Positions 11,263-22,481 of a stretch of 64,000 bases of DNA are shown piece after piece. Within the stretch, counting starts at the first letter, position 1, and every line of letters starts with the position of its first letter. A program made the position numbers and the translations under genes. Source of the DNA: Puccinia triticina (taxonomy: Eukaryota > Basidiomycota > Pucciniomycetes > Pucciniales > Pucciniaceae). The notes under the pieces are model-generated. The model was not told the DNA's origin and did no database searches. It saw nothing but the letters and a program-made list of their open reading frames with translations. Where the stretch lies: NCBI RefSeq assembly GCF_026914185.1, contig NC_070566.1:6200001-6264000 (forward strand), written 5' to 3'.

Positions 11263-12011
11263 AGAAGGCCACCGTAGTAGGGACGAAAAAGACACCTGTC
11301 TTGGTGTTTTACCAGTGCTTTCAAATGGTGTTTCCCGCTTTCAACCAAGCCCCATGAATAGATCATGTGTGCTTCATCGACCACCACTAAGACAAGCTTG
11401 CTCTGGAACTGTGGCGATAGATATAGCTCCTTGAAGGACTTGTTGTTGAGGAATATTTCAGGACTAAGATAGACAAAGTTGTAAAGCCCGTTCTTCACTT
11501 CATCGGCGGTCTTTGCATTGAAGTTGAGCTTTTTTAGGTTGATCGCTGTATAGCCAGCAGCAATTTTCTCTTCGACTTGGTTGTTGCCCAGAGCATCCAG
11601 TGGGTTCAGTACCACAACCACACCAACAAATTCACCGTTACGATCTCGCGCAGTTAAGTTGAGGTACATTTCTGGGATTCTCGACTTTCCAAACCCAGTA
11701 GCCGCCAGGAGAAAGGTATTTCGACCGCGAACCAGATTAGCAACTGTGTCAACCTGAAGGGGTTTGCTTTCCTGGTTGTACTTATTGAATGATCCTTCTC
11801 TGATGTAAGTCTTCAGCTGCTCGTCGTCGAAATTTGTAATCTTCTGGGGGATCGGGACCATTTTGAAGGATTGCCAGGCGGAGTTTGGAACAGCACCTCG
11901 ACCTCTTTTCTTATCACACAACGGGCAGGCGTACGGTTTTTTATGTTTACATTTGTTTACTTTCTGGTATATCATGAAAATTACAATCATCTTGAAGATG
12001 GTGATTTTCAA
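11262..12011 (-). pseudogene. RecQ-like DNA helicase fragment
   Basis: A minus-strand open frame carries superfamily 2 helicase motifs in order: Walker A ATGFGKS (residues 104-110), motif Ia VVVLNPLDALGNNQ, and DEAH box VVDEAHMIYSWG (212-215 is DEAH). All of the second RecA-like domain is missing: the frame ends at 11238 after CLFRPYYGG, where unrelated sequence takes over. The first 50 residues include CPLCDKKRGRG, a possible zinc ligand pair of doubtful relevance. Rust genomes hold many RecQ-like copies of this kind, so this is probably a mobile-element-linked duplicate, non-functional as it stands. Confidence 0.75.
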
Positions 12012-12348
12012 ACCTGCAAATCCATCTGGAAAGTGGAAGATGGATTGTCAGAGCAATGGGACATCTTCCAGGAATTCTTCGAGCTCAAAATGGATTCCTT
12101 CCACCAGTTTTGAAGATTTGGCCTCAAAAACTTGGGTGAGGGTGCCCATCAGCACTGCCAAAAAGACTGTCTATTCAGTTTTTGTTGTACACATGTTGTT
12201 GAATTTTAAAATGTGATTTTGTGTTTTTAGGATTGAAAATCCTTCCTTTGTCTGCCAGCCTGCAGACATTATTCATAAGCCTCTCCTACGGAGAGCCCTC
12301 CGGGCGGGGTCCCCCGGACCCTCCGTTTGAGAGGCTTAGTTAAGCTAG
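12012..12348 (-). repeat. GC-hairpin repeat family B, copy 1
   Basis: On the minus strand it starts CTAGCTTAACTAAGCCTCTC and runs through a GC-rich hairpin head (12274-12346). It continues into an about 260-bp body that matches the plus-strand copy at 45332-45665 throughout (blocks GGAAGGAT, AATAGACAGT, GGCAGTGCTGATG and CACCCTCACCCAA). It lies directly upstream of the helicase fragment. Confidence 0.85.
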
Positions 12349-12942
12349 CCCTAGGACCGTACCCGGCGGGAACACCGCGTTGTGTGCAGCTGAGGAGACG
12401 TCCCAGAGCCCCGCTCCGCGGAGTATGTCCCGGAGGTCCGGATACCGGCTCCAGCGGCAGGCTCCTCCTCCTCGTTGATGAAAGGAGGAAGTGTTTGGCT
12501 GTTTCCCCCTGACTTCCCAGCGCAGTGCTTGAAAGGTGGGTTGATAAATTACATAGAACTATCCGAATCGACCGGAGCTTTGTGCTGGTGTGTCGGCTTA
12601 CATAATCCAATGCAAGTCTCCTTACGTCATCCCCTTCTCCGTTCAACCCGGCCTGGCTCAGCCTCTCCTCTTCAGCCGTCTTTCCCTTCTTTCTTGTGTC
12701 AACCAGTGCACCTTAAAACCGGTGCCGTCTTGTACAAAAGCCAATTCCCTCGATCAAAATATTGTTGTTGTCCATTACCACTGCACAGCCCTCAGCCTCT
12801 GACAATTGGTCGATAGCCTCCTATCTCTTCTTGCTTCTTATTCCATATCCACCGCTTGTATCATCGGCTTTGCTTGCATCGGCTCGCATTCAGATTTCGA
12901 GCAAGTTTTCTATCTTCTACTTGTATAGTTTCAAGTACAACC
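12349..12942. other. Intergenic and likely promoter of the coiled-coil gene
   Basis: The 5' part is GC-rich (12350-12470). The part nearest the start codon is pyrimidine-rich, as is common for fungal promoters. No gene was recognised. Confidence 0.4.
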
Positions 12943-14339
12943 ATGACCGGATCAATCAATGCAGGACAGTAGGTTGCCACTTCTTTTCATCGGGCATTAA
13001 AGCGGTGATGGCGGTCAGCAGCGGATCGACTGATTGTTTTTCTGCAACCATGTCCATCAGAAAATCGGCAAGTTTGATTGCAATCGAAAAAAAACTTCTC
13101 GAGGTGGAAGCTCGGATTGCGGCTGATAGGTCAATTTTTATGAATTTCTGGCTGATTTAACCGCAAAGGCGTATCCATCCTCACTTCTTTCTCGGGTTGG
13201 CTCTGTTAAATGTAAAAACAACAGGAAACGAAGAGAAGCAGAATTGAAGGCAGCCGTTGAACAAGCTGGGTAAGCACATTCACACCGCTCTTGAGTTCAA
13301 ATTTTTGTTCAATCTGATAGATGCTCTGCGCCCTCAGACGTGATGCCGAAGCCATCAGACAGATGAAAGCTCGGCAAAAACCCCTACACTCGTCCAATCC
13401 CAGTACTCCCAATCCACCCAAGCCAATTCCGTCACCGTCGATCCCGAATTCTACCGGCCCTGCTCGTGGTGCCAAAGAACTCCCTGAACCGGCTCTGTTC
13501 TTGTTGAGAGACCTTTGGAGTCATCTCGGCTATAAAGGCGACCCATTCGTTGAGATGCAAATGGAGATCAGTCGTGAATTGGATCGTGCGGACTTCGCTA
13601 GGTTCGAGCGAGAGATGCTCTGCAATGAAGTTATTGGTGCCCGTGCTGAGGTTTGAGATAAACTGTCTACAAGCCGTCCGCTCGATGTATTGTCAACTGA
13701 TTACGCCTCTTTTCTTCCGATACGCAGATTAACATGATGAAAGAAGAACGTATCCAGCTTGTGAAAAGACTCGAATTGAATCGGGAAAACATCAGCCAAT
13801 TGGTAGAGACTGAAGACCGCACATACAAGACTTTGATGGCGGAACGCGCCACGTCTGAGAACGTAATCCGAGGGCTCGAGAATGAAATCAGGGACCTCAA
13901 GGGAGAACGGCACGGCGCCCAAGAACGGATCGCAGCGTTATCCAACGAGCTTGAGCGAGCAGAGAAGGCAAGGATTTCTGCCGTGCTATATGCGCAAGCA
14001 GCTGAAGATAGAGCCTCTGCCGCCAATGCCACTGCTCAAGCGGCAGTTGAAGTAGCTAACCGACAGAAGGAGGCGCCGCCACCACCACCACCTGCTCCAA
14101 CGATCAACCCCATAATTCCATTTTGGCCGGCCGCGGATGATGAAGCGTTGAAGAACAAGTTGAAGGAGCGAATTCTAGCGGTGGAGGAAGAGAAGTTGGC
14201 GTCTCAGTTGGCCTCAGTCAAAGACGAAAGAGAGAAATTGGTAAGCCCAAAGAAAGAGCAACCAATTGTAGAAGCGGCAAAGGAATCGCCCCTTTTATCC
14301 GCCATTTCCCAATTAGTTCATGATGGGTTGTTCAATTGA
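12943..14339 (+). CDS. Coiled-coil protein, unknown function
   Basis: Five-exon model: 12943-12968, 13061-13129, 13225-13269, 13338-13650 and 13728-14339 (354 aa, phases consistent). The N-terminus is MTGSINAGQKSASLIAIEKK. A Pro/Ser-rich linker (PSTPNPPKPIPSPSIP) is followed by a long alpha-helical region of about 130 residues rich in Glu, Arg and Ala, and then a poly-Pro run (PPPPPPAP). The heptad-like region LVKRLELNRENISQL to LSNELERAEKA suggests a parallel coiled coil. A good splice donor (GTAAGC, 14240) lies inside the last exon. If used, the C-terminus would change and could join the Asn-rich frame downstream. No domain was recognised; scaffold or cytoskeletal roles are guesses. Confidence 0.7.
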
Positions 14340-14628
14340 GCTGTCTTGAGCTGCAATCCAACGGCCCTCCGCACCTCCCCGTTCCTCAAAATTCCATATT
14401 TCTTTTTATGATTTGATGATTTCTCATTTACCATTTCTTTGTTTTCTTCCTGCTTCTGTGAATTTAAATGACGATACTGGTCGGCCATCATTTCTTTCGG
14501 TGGACCATCCATTACGACACCCCTCACACTTTGTAACACGCGGGCTCATCGAACCAAAAAAAATAATGATAACACGAATCGCTTTTTCTTTGACTGGATT
14601 ACATATCCAACTGGCCGCAATGTAAATC

Positions 14629-15048
14629 TTGACAACGACCGACTCGCACGAATTGCTACTCGGCTTTTGTTCCACCGTCATCTCATCCTCTCGATACGCG
14701 ACAATCAATCACTCGAACGATAAGTTCGGGGCGAGCCAGAGAAATAACGACTCGAATGCTACGTCTAAGGATTCCAATAATCGGAAGGAAGAAGGGGCCA
14801 ACAATCAACAGAAGGGCCAGCAAAACTCGGACAAAAACAACAAGAACAAAGATGGCGATAACAACAAAAATAAGAATAACAAGAATAATAGCGGCAACAA
14901 AGATAACAATACTAATAGCACCAACAATGATAATGGCAACAAAAAGAATAACCAAAACAACGCCGAATCGAACAAGCAAAACGGTAACAACAAGAATAAC
15001 AATCAGAGTCATCAAGCCCGAAAAAGTAGCATCATGGATCTTTTCTGA
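14629..15048 (+). CDS. Asn/Lys-rich low-complexity frame, possible 3' exon
   Basis: From about 14745 the frame is almost entirely AAC, AAT and AAG codons, giving Asn-Lys-rich low complexity (NNKNKDGDNNKNKN), and ends SSIMDLF. It may be the last exon of the preceding coiled-coil gene (acceptor CAG at about 14731), an independent gene, or only a decayed trinucleotide repeat. The clean stop and non-repetitive C-terminal residues are weak points in favour of coding. Confidence 0.35.
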   Translation: MTTTDSHELLLGFCSTVISSSRYATINHSNDKFGASQRNNDSNATSKDSNNRKEEGANNQQKGQQNSDKNNKNKDGDNNKNKNNKNNSGNKDNNTNSTNNDNGNKKNNQNNAESNKQNGNNKNNNQSHQARKSSIMDLF

Positions 15049-15941
15049 TTTGTATTTTTATCTGCATTTGGATTGAATATAATGAGCTTCTCCTCCCTTC
15101 CTGTTTTTTCATACCTCGGCTTACCGCGAATACATAACGTCCAGAAAGATTGGACTTGTTTTTAACTAGATCTCTCAACAAATTCCAATATCTTTGTCCC
15201 CATGAACACTTCAACTATTTATTCTCCTTAGACAGGCTTTCTTAAATATTCCCAAAATCATGTGACATATTTTTTGTTGTTTTCTTGACTTGAGATCACA
15301 CTCGACGTGACCCGCCTGTTTCTTCAGATACCAGTCGCTTTGCATTCTAATACTCAACGGAACATAAGTTACAAGTTGTCTATCCCTAGAAAGTTTTTTG
15401 GTTGACTGGCTTAGTTTGTGTCCGTACAGCTTTTCGGGGTATCCCACTGGCCCAGTCAGGTTGAAACCAGGACACAAAGTGAGGGAAATGGAATGCTCTC
15501 ATGCCCCAACAAAACTAAAGCTGATGGCCGGCGCGGCTCATCTGTAAACGAATCCCTGTTCATCACCGGAGCGAAGCAGAGGGATGTGAGTTCCACAGGG
15601 CTCCGAGTGAAGCAATGCTGACATTGGCGGACTTGTCACTAGGCCGGACGCTCCGTCTCCAACGAGAAAGAGATCCGTTTAGAGCTCCGGGTGAAATACT
15701 CGGATGGCCCGTATGACGACAACCCAAAAGTTTACCACTCCAGCGAGTAGGCAGTAGTCGTCGGCACAAGCTCAAATGTGTGATGACACTATGCAGACCA
15801 GCAGCTGAGCTCTTCGAAGGCAATCTGCCGGCACTCGACCTACCCCAGGAACTCATCGCTGGGAGGATTCGTTCTGGGTTTGATGAGGCTTGTTTTCAAA
15901 TAGGGAAGGATGAATTCGCAGGATATTTTTACAAGCATAGT

Positions 15942-16492
15942 TTAATGATGGCCCTTCTCGACTGGGGCGCCTTTGGGCCACTCTTCATCTTCATTCCGAA
16001 TCCCGACGATCCCTTCTTTGAATTCCCTTGCCCAAAGCATTGACGGGATCCATCGATTTGGGGCTTGCATTCGTTGCTAAGGATTGCCAGAAAAAATTGT
16101 CAATTTTCGTAAATTAACGTCCAGGTAGAAAAAATCCATGTGGAAGTCAAGTCTGCTGTCTTCGTATGGGTGAAAATAGCGAAAGCGTACTTCTCTATGG
16201 GCGCTGAGCTTGAAGACGCTATAAAACACGAGCGTGCTACCTGCGATAATGATTGCAGTATTAGATCTCCAATTAGTCGGTCGAGTCCACCAACCACCAG
16301 AGGGAGACCACACTTCTTTAGGATACGGATATTGTGCCTACGGGTGCGCAAAATTTCGAGATAATTTTTCCAATTAATGAGCGTGAAGTTAGTAGGCTAT
16401 CGATCGAGACGCCAATCGAATTGACCACGAGGACGGAAAAAAATGAAAAGTCAATCGTGGAATTGGAAGGTTCGACTTACTCCTCCACCCAT
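15942..16492 (-). CDS. Small single-pass membrane protein (PSGGWW family)
   Basis: Three-exon model on the minus strand: 16492-16481 (MGGG), 16337-16191 and 16076-15942, giving 97 aa. The introns are 143 and 114 bp, both GT-AG. The protein reads MGGG, then YPYPKEVWSPSGGWW, one hydrophobic helix (NTAIIIAGSTLVFYSVF), a KLSAHRE boundary and a C-terminal NRWIPSMLW segment. The layout (MGGG start, YPK-VWSP-GGWW, TM, SA-RE) matches a small conserved fungal family of about 100 aa that I recall as uncharacterised. The topology would suit the mitochondrial inner membrane, but that is inference. It is transcribed away from SNU23 with only 251 bp between the start codons. Confidence 0.8.
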
Positions 16493-16743
16493 TTTCGCTA
16501 ATTTATTCTTCCTGGTTTGTCAATGTCGAGTCGGGGTCCGCTGGTCTGCGTCCTGGTGTAGTTACGTTGGCTATGTCGATGTTGAGACGGAGGGAGAAGA
16601 CGAACTGATCCAAGTCCCTCCGAGAGTCCGAGAGGGCCTTTCGGGCCGGGCCCCCGAACACTCCGGAGGGATTTCCCCGCGTCGGGAGCCAAGTATCGGG
16701 CCACCCCCAATTCTGCAAACACAAAATCACTACAAACGATAAA
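16493..16743. promoter_or_regulatory. Shared divergent promoter region
   Basis: The 251 bp separate the start codons of the 97-aa membrane protein gene (-) and SNU23 (+), so both promoters must lie here. A GC-rich hairpin (16610-16673, beginning CAAGTCCCTCC) related to repeat family A sits in the middle. Confidence 0.6.
16610..16673 (+). repeat. Family A hairpin head (degenerate) inside a promoter
   Basis: CAAGTCCCTCCGAGAG opens and CTCCGGAGGGATTT closes a GC-rich stem-loop with the inner palindrome GGGCCTTTCGGGCCGGGCCC. It resembles the family A heads at 10520 and 48565. No body sequence was recognised. Confidence 0.55.
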
Positions 16744-17847
16744 ATGAGCAAGAAAGAGAGCGCCTACGGTGCACCATCTGTAAGCAAAACCCTTGAATGT
16801 TGTTTTCCTAGCCTCACGCTTAATGACCAGTCAACATGCTTCTTTGTTTTCTGACAGGCTGGGACTGACTTGTAGGTAGCATTCGGTTTGGAATCATAAA
16901 TATGCCTTACTTACTGGATTTATGAACTGTATTCCCACAGTCGAAAAACATGGGATAAAGCTGAATATGAGGCCAAGGCCAAAAAAAGAGATGAGGAAGA
17001 ACGCGAAAGGATGAAAGAAGCAGATGAAGCACTTCAGAAAGGTATGGAATCGAGTTTTACACGCCGTTAAAGCTGATAGATTCAACTAATCTTAAACTGG
17101 CTTAATGAAAACAACTTCTGCTAAGGTAAAAAGCCTCGCCGGAAGCAAGTAGATCTGCCTAAACCTACGGAACTTATGAAGCAACGAGAGGCGCCCCTGG
17201 AACTAAACAAAAATGTACGGGTTTTTTATATCTTGTCAGGGTTTTTTCTACACCTCCAAACTTATCGATCGCCGCGAATTTTGATTTATGCTCTTCAATT
17301 TTCACGTAGCAAAACAAAACAATGATCGTTCAAGGGAGTTTGCGAGGTCCAGGTGCCCCCGGATTTTACTGCGACGTGTGCAGCAGAACTTCCAAAGACT
17401 CGTCATCCTACCTCGACCATCTAAATTCCCGATTTCGTCAGTACCTTCATTTGGTTTCACAGTCCGGATATACGTGGCACATATTCAAATAACATATTTC
17501 TTTGTTTGTCAGACCTGCGGCAGCTTGGTCAAAAGACACAAGTGGCAAGATCGACGATAGACCAAGTAAGGGCCAAGATCGCTGAAATGCGAGAAGCTAC
17601 CAAGCAACAGGCTGCTTCAAAACAGTATGATTTTACACAGCGATTGAAGGAGATCAAAGCGGCCGAGGAAGCCGAACGGGAAGCCAAGCGGCTTAAGAAG
17701 CTCCAGGCCCGTGAAGCTCAAGCAAAGGCCAAACCTCCGCCAGGTGTTTATCAACCCGCCGAATCAACCGAAACAACGGGTGAAAATGGTGGTGACGAGA
17801 TGGCGAAACTGATGGGATTTTCGGGAGGATTTAAATCTCGGAAGTAG
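16744..17847 (+). CDS. SNU23: U4/U6.U5 tri-snRNP component SNU23 / ZMAT2 homologue
   Basis: Six exons: 16744-16779, 16858-16871, 16941-17041, 17126-17214, 17310-17436 and 17513-17847; 233 aa. The protein follows the ZMAT2/Snu23 layout: RKTWDKAEYEAKAKKR near the N-terminus, a matrin-type C2H2 zinc finger (YCDVC then LDHLNSRFH, residues about 105-130), a STIDQVRAKIAEM helix, a charged coiled coil (YDFTQRLKEIKAAEEAEREA), and the C-terminal MAKLMGFSGGF signature (usual form MGFSGFG). Family knowledge: Snu23 is a B-complex spliceosome protein that binds Prp38 and Prp8 in the nucleus. Length matches the family (about 200 aa in human). All introns are short GT-AG. Confidence 0.93.
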
Positions 17848-19044
17848 GCTGATTTAGTTTATCAAAACTCCCATCAAGTCAATCTGCAATGTGTAAAATA
17901 GCAGGAACTGTACATCTAAAGCTGCAAAAGCAGCTCCTACGACTCTCGCAACAATCGCTTGGGAATATGACGCGAATGCGGTTTGACAGCGAAGAAACTA
18001 TAAGTATTGAGCAGTTGCTATTCACTGCCTAACAATCAAGGCCATGTATTGTTGGGTCTTCTAGATGGACCACAAGAAAGTGAGAGAAACTCTAGATTTG
18101 TGAAGAACAAGAATACTTCTTTCTTGATTGCTCATAATTAGGGCGGTTTCAGAAGATTACACATTAAGTTTAACAAAAATACAAGGTATCGTATAGCTAA
18201 TGATGGCAAAGAACCATAGCTGTGTATGACTTCGACCTTCAAATCTAGCATTGCTGTGAACTTCAACTTCAGAAGTTGAAGCCAGCCAGCATCTCACGTG
18301 AATTTATTTTGCGGCCCTCAGCTTCCCCCATCGACACTGGCTTCCCTTTGCAATCTAACAGATGATGGAGGCGTGCTGCCATTGGCTTCAAAAAGAACAT
18401 CTATCTCACCTTTCCTAATTTTCTTGGCAAAACCCTGCAAAACCTGCGTGCGGATTGTCCTTCTGTGAATTGTGTACGACGAGAGTGCCTGGATGCTTTC
18501 CACCCGACCGGTACCTGCCGCATCCTTTTCTCATGGATCCCGACAGACTGATTTTTGACCAGGTTGACCTGGACTTCGCCAGTCCAGCTGGAGTTCTGAA
18601 CGTCTTTAAACATTTGTTTCTGTAACAGCAAGGGCCAAACCTGGCCAAAAAGTGGCGGCCAGTTCAGATGCGAACTGTACAAAGACTTGCAGTTCCAATT
18701 GAAACACGTTTGTTTGGACCAGTGTGTATTTTCGGTAACAAAAAATCGCCAAGCATCGTCACCGCTTACTTAAAAGGCTCCCTCTCAAACCTCTGCCTGG
18801 CTGAAGATTTGTCCTCATCATTATAGCACTTCCTGCTCCCCTTATACCAACACATCAGTCCCCAGTCGTCCGTCCGCCTTAATCAGTCCAAACCGTTTTC
18901 AACGCAAATCACAACCTAAGTATTAGCTCTCTTAACACCCGCCCCCCTTAAACCGAATTAAACCTTTCATCCTAGTAGCTGGCAAAACCATCGTGACTGA
19001 AGAACCGAAGAAGCAATCCAATCAACCCGAAGGAGCGCTCAAGT
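17848..19044. other. Intergenic, no gene seen
   Basis: Open frames on the minus strand at 18318-18682 lack conserved motifs and splice support. The 3' end of the stretch (18780-19040) is C/T-rich and probably holds the promoter and leader of the next gene. Confidence 0.5.
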
Positions 19045-20131
19045 ATGGCGAAGATGAATTCCAAAGCATCCAAGGGTCTAAATTCTAAATCATTTGTGGG
19101 TTTTCGCGACTCTTGCTATCCAACACGCTGAAATTCAAAGCTGATAGGTTATGGGTGTAACCTATATGGTATTGCAGAATCCTCTTAACTTAAAGTCTCT
19201 TATTAAAGCTTTACCTTCGCGAAAAGTCCTCAATTCAATCAATGGGTCTCTTAAGTCTGAATCCCTCTCAACGATAGATTTCAGCAGTTGCGTGAGTCAC
19301 TCAGAGCTTCTATAATCTTGTAGTATCATCGTCCTCATCTGACTTCTACCTGCTGCCCCAAAACCACAAAACAATTTTAACCCACAGACGATTGAAAATC
19401 AATCAGATCACCAAGTTATCCAGAAGTCCTCACATCCAAACTTGCAAGTTCATGACGCGCCAACCCAGTCGGTGACTATGATGACGTTTTCGAAAGTGGT
19501 CGATATTTTTGAAGAACTGGGGCCTATTCAAGAAATCCCGAAACCCCGAAGTCGGACTCGCCGCAATTCATTTCTGAAATTGAAGACTAAAAAATCACCT
19601 CGACCAAATCCTGCCATCGAAGCCATAATCTCCAACGGACTTTTTGAATCTGACGAAGAAATTGCTGCTCCAGAAAACCGCCAAGTCAATTACTCTGAGC
19701 ATTTGGTCCAAGCAAGGAACGAGGTTCTGCTCAAAAAAGAGACTTCAAAATCTTCCCATTTGAAAACGAAAACTCCGAGTGCTCGAGAAAGTCGTCTGAA
19801 ATATCGGCTCTACAATCCCCCACTTGATTCATTTGAACTACGGCGAAGAGCGATTCGACAAGGCGGCGACGCAACCATTTTCTTACCCAGACTTGACCCG
19901 AGCAGCTACGCGCTTATCATGCAAAAAGAAAAGCATCGACGCCGAATTGAAAGCCTTGCTTATAAAAACAATCCATACCTTCTCAAATCCAACATTCCTG
20001 TTAACAACGGAGTCAGAAGTTTGAAGCTCGAATGTATTCCCGAATCCGTCGGGACCTGGATAGTCTCAAAAGATCCTCGCGATCCTCGACAACGTAGAAC
20101 AAAGCTGGATTATGTTCTTACATCTTGGTAA
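19045..20131 (+). CDS. Basic protein of unknown function
   Basis: Three exons, 19045-19095, 19178-19291 and 19388-20131, with clean GTGGGT/GTGAGT donors and CAG acceptors, give 302 aa. The start MAKMNSKASKGLNSK is the first in-frame ATG after a C/T-rich leader. The protein is strongly basic, with repeated Arg/Lys runs (KPRSRTRRNSFLKLKTKK; KEKHRRRIESLAYKNN) and no membrane segment. The C-terminal part (LDSFELRRRAIRQGGDATIF; PESVGTWIVSKDPRDPRQRR) looks folded and is likely the conserved region. I do not recognise the family; a nuclear location is plausible from the basic clusters. Confidence 0.7.
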
Positions 20132-22481
20132 TAAATATGCCAAATAACCCCCCTCGAGTAGAAGTTCTCAAGGCTGTTTCATTTTTATAGCTTAATCCCA
20201 TCGTTATTCTGAAAGAAGGCTTCTCCTGTCTTTCCGAAACCATCTTTTTCTCTCTCTCTTATTGCCCTCACTGGGACTTTCCTATTCTTGCCATTCTTCT
20301 TGATTTCATTAGGCCAGAGGCGCCTGCTCGCAATTGTCGTTCGGTCATTAATTGATCACTTTCAGACCACTGTATTCTTCATTCATTCCAACAGACACAA
20401 TCATTTTCTACTTACGGTCTTTTGTTTAGTTGAGTTTAGTTTAGTTATGTATTGTATTTTGATTCATTCATTGTGAGCAATAAATCAAAATTGTGGGCTT
20501 TGAATTCACATGAAAGCCAAAGCAAACATCACAAGCTTGTGTCAATTATAGCAGCGGGCCTTCTCGGTATTAAGGCGCAAATTCATTGTTTTCCACCGGG
20601 ACAGGCCTCTGTCCATCCAATAAACATCCTTACATAGCACTTCCAAAGGGCTTGGGACCTCCAGTTTCATGACTAGCAAATTTTCAAAACTTTGGCAAGG
20701 TGTTCAGATCTTGGCATTTCTTGGCAATCAGAACAACTACTTCATTTTTCCAAAAATTGTTGATGAACACCTTAAAATGGGCTTCAAACTTTTGTCAATT
20801 GTATTTGAACCTCCCTAACGAAACTAATTGAACACTGGAAGAATTCCCGTGGGATCTGCACCTCCCTACTAGACCAAAGGTCCACAGATCTGTCCTCCCG
20901 TAGGCAGAAGCGCCCTCTTCATGTCCTATTTGTGAGATCCCTGGCTGTGGGATTGTAGGAAGCTTATTCACGGAGCACCTCAAGTTGGATATCATAGTCC
21001 CCGCGTGTGGATGGAAGAATATATGTCGCAGACAGCGCAAGTTGTTGTATTATTACTGCGCAGAGTGCCACCCAAACCGCACCCCCAAATAAAACTTCTT
21101 TAATTGCTAAAAAAAGGGCCTGAGAACCCACACATGCTGATCTTGCAAAGATTGTCCCACCCAGCCCCTTCCCGGTGCAAGAATGCCTCCTCGGCCTTCA
21201 GTTACCCCTCCCAATGGCCGCCGATGTAATAGGTCATCAAAGGGAGAAGACAGTGGCCATCGAGAGGACTCTCCTCCTCTAGATGTGCAGTTGGACCGGC
21301 CATCAAAGGGAGTGTTTACTCCATTCAATGGCCAGTCTCATTGTCAAGCATGTACAAGTACCAAGGATTCTGCCCGGTGGGAATGAATCATTCTTGGCAA
21401 GCATATGTGCAGGTGCTTGCCGGGGAGCAACCTTGGCAAGGATGTAGACTAGCTGGTGCATTGTAAGGAGCAATATTCCCCCCGGGCCCGGCGAGCCAAG
21501 TGAATTACAAGGAGCGATATTCTCCCCGGGCCCGGTGAGCGAAGACACCTTCCGCCGTCCGGCCAGCCAATACACATAGCTGCTGTCCGCCTGGAGTAGC
21601 CTTCCTTGGCTAGCAGGTACGGACTGCTCCATGGTGGAATCCTTCCCGATGTGCAGGTGCTCACCAAAGAAGTTACCTTTTTTTACGCGGTTGTTGTTCT
21701 GGTGGAGACTGTTGCTGATTTGTCCTCGCAACTGGCTCTCTTTTCGGAAATAGAGAAGTTTTATTCAATTCCTCACCCAAACCTTGTGTACCACCAATAC
21801 AAAGCTGTCATCAAGAAGTGTATAGGAGCTGCCAAAACCCCTTCAAAGAGGTCATCAAAGGTGTCAAATTGCCCATGGTATCCCACTGGCCACCCCAGAT
21901 CAATATCAATCAAGCCCCATGTTAGTTGAATTGGCCCCCACAGAGCAATAAATACCAAAAGAACAACAAATCCCTGCAAAACAGAAAATCCTTCACATTT
22001 TCTACCATTTTAGTGGAAGTTGAATTTGTATTGTAATGATTTTGGCACATTTGTGTCTTAGTCTTGAGAGATCTTTCCTTATCATAACCAACAAAAGCAG
22101 AGTTGAAGTAAAAGTTTCCAAGAGTTGGGTAGTCCAACATAATTTGAAAGCACCAGTGTCCTCCGTATATCAGATGACCGCTCAAAACTTGGTAAAAATT
22201 CCCCCTCCCCCCAAAAAAATGGTTATATTAGGTAGTTGGGGTACTAAATTCAAATAAATTGAGCAGAGGTTGGTGGAAAGCTTTCAAGTGGTACAGGTAT
22301 AAAAAATCCCAAGTTGAATAAATAATAAGTTAAATAGGAAACAATAGGTTTATAATTTTGGCCCAAATTACAATAGATTAGACATTGGTTACAGATTTTC
22401 ACGTTGTATAGGTGCAAGAAATACCTTCCTATCCTAGGATGTATTTTTCTTCCTATTATTCCTTATTTATTATTTTTGAGA
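20132..22481. other. Repeat-bearing intergenic DNA
   Basis: No gene recognised over 2.3 kb. At 21180-21340 there is a decayed stretch of the CAATGGCC/GGACCGGCCATC type of repeat seen in the hAT-like element. At 21465-21545 a 33-bp GC-rich unit (AAGGAGCAATATTCCCCCCG and its variant) occurs twice in tandem. The rest is AT-rich. Confidence 0.5.

Noticed and set aside
14683..15015. Highly hydrophobic minus-strand frame opposite the Asn-rich frame
   Set aside because: GTT/ATT repeats are the complement of AAC/AAT codons; artefact of the trinucleotide-rich tract.
15780..16043. Plus-strand open frame MMTLCRPAAELFEGN
   Set aside because: It overlaps the well-supported third exon of the 97-aa gene on the other strand, and an in-frame stop interrupts its upstream extension.
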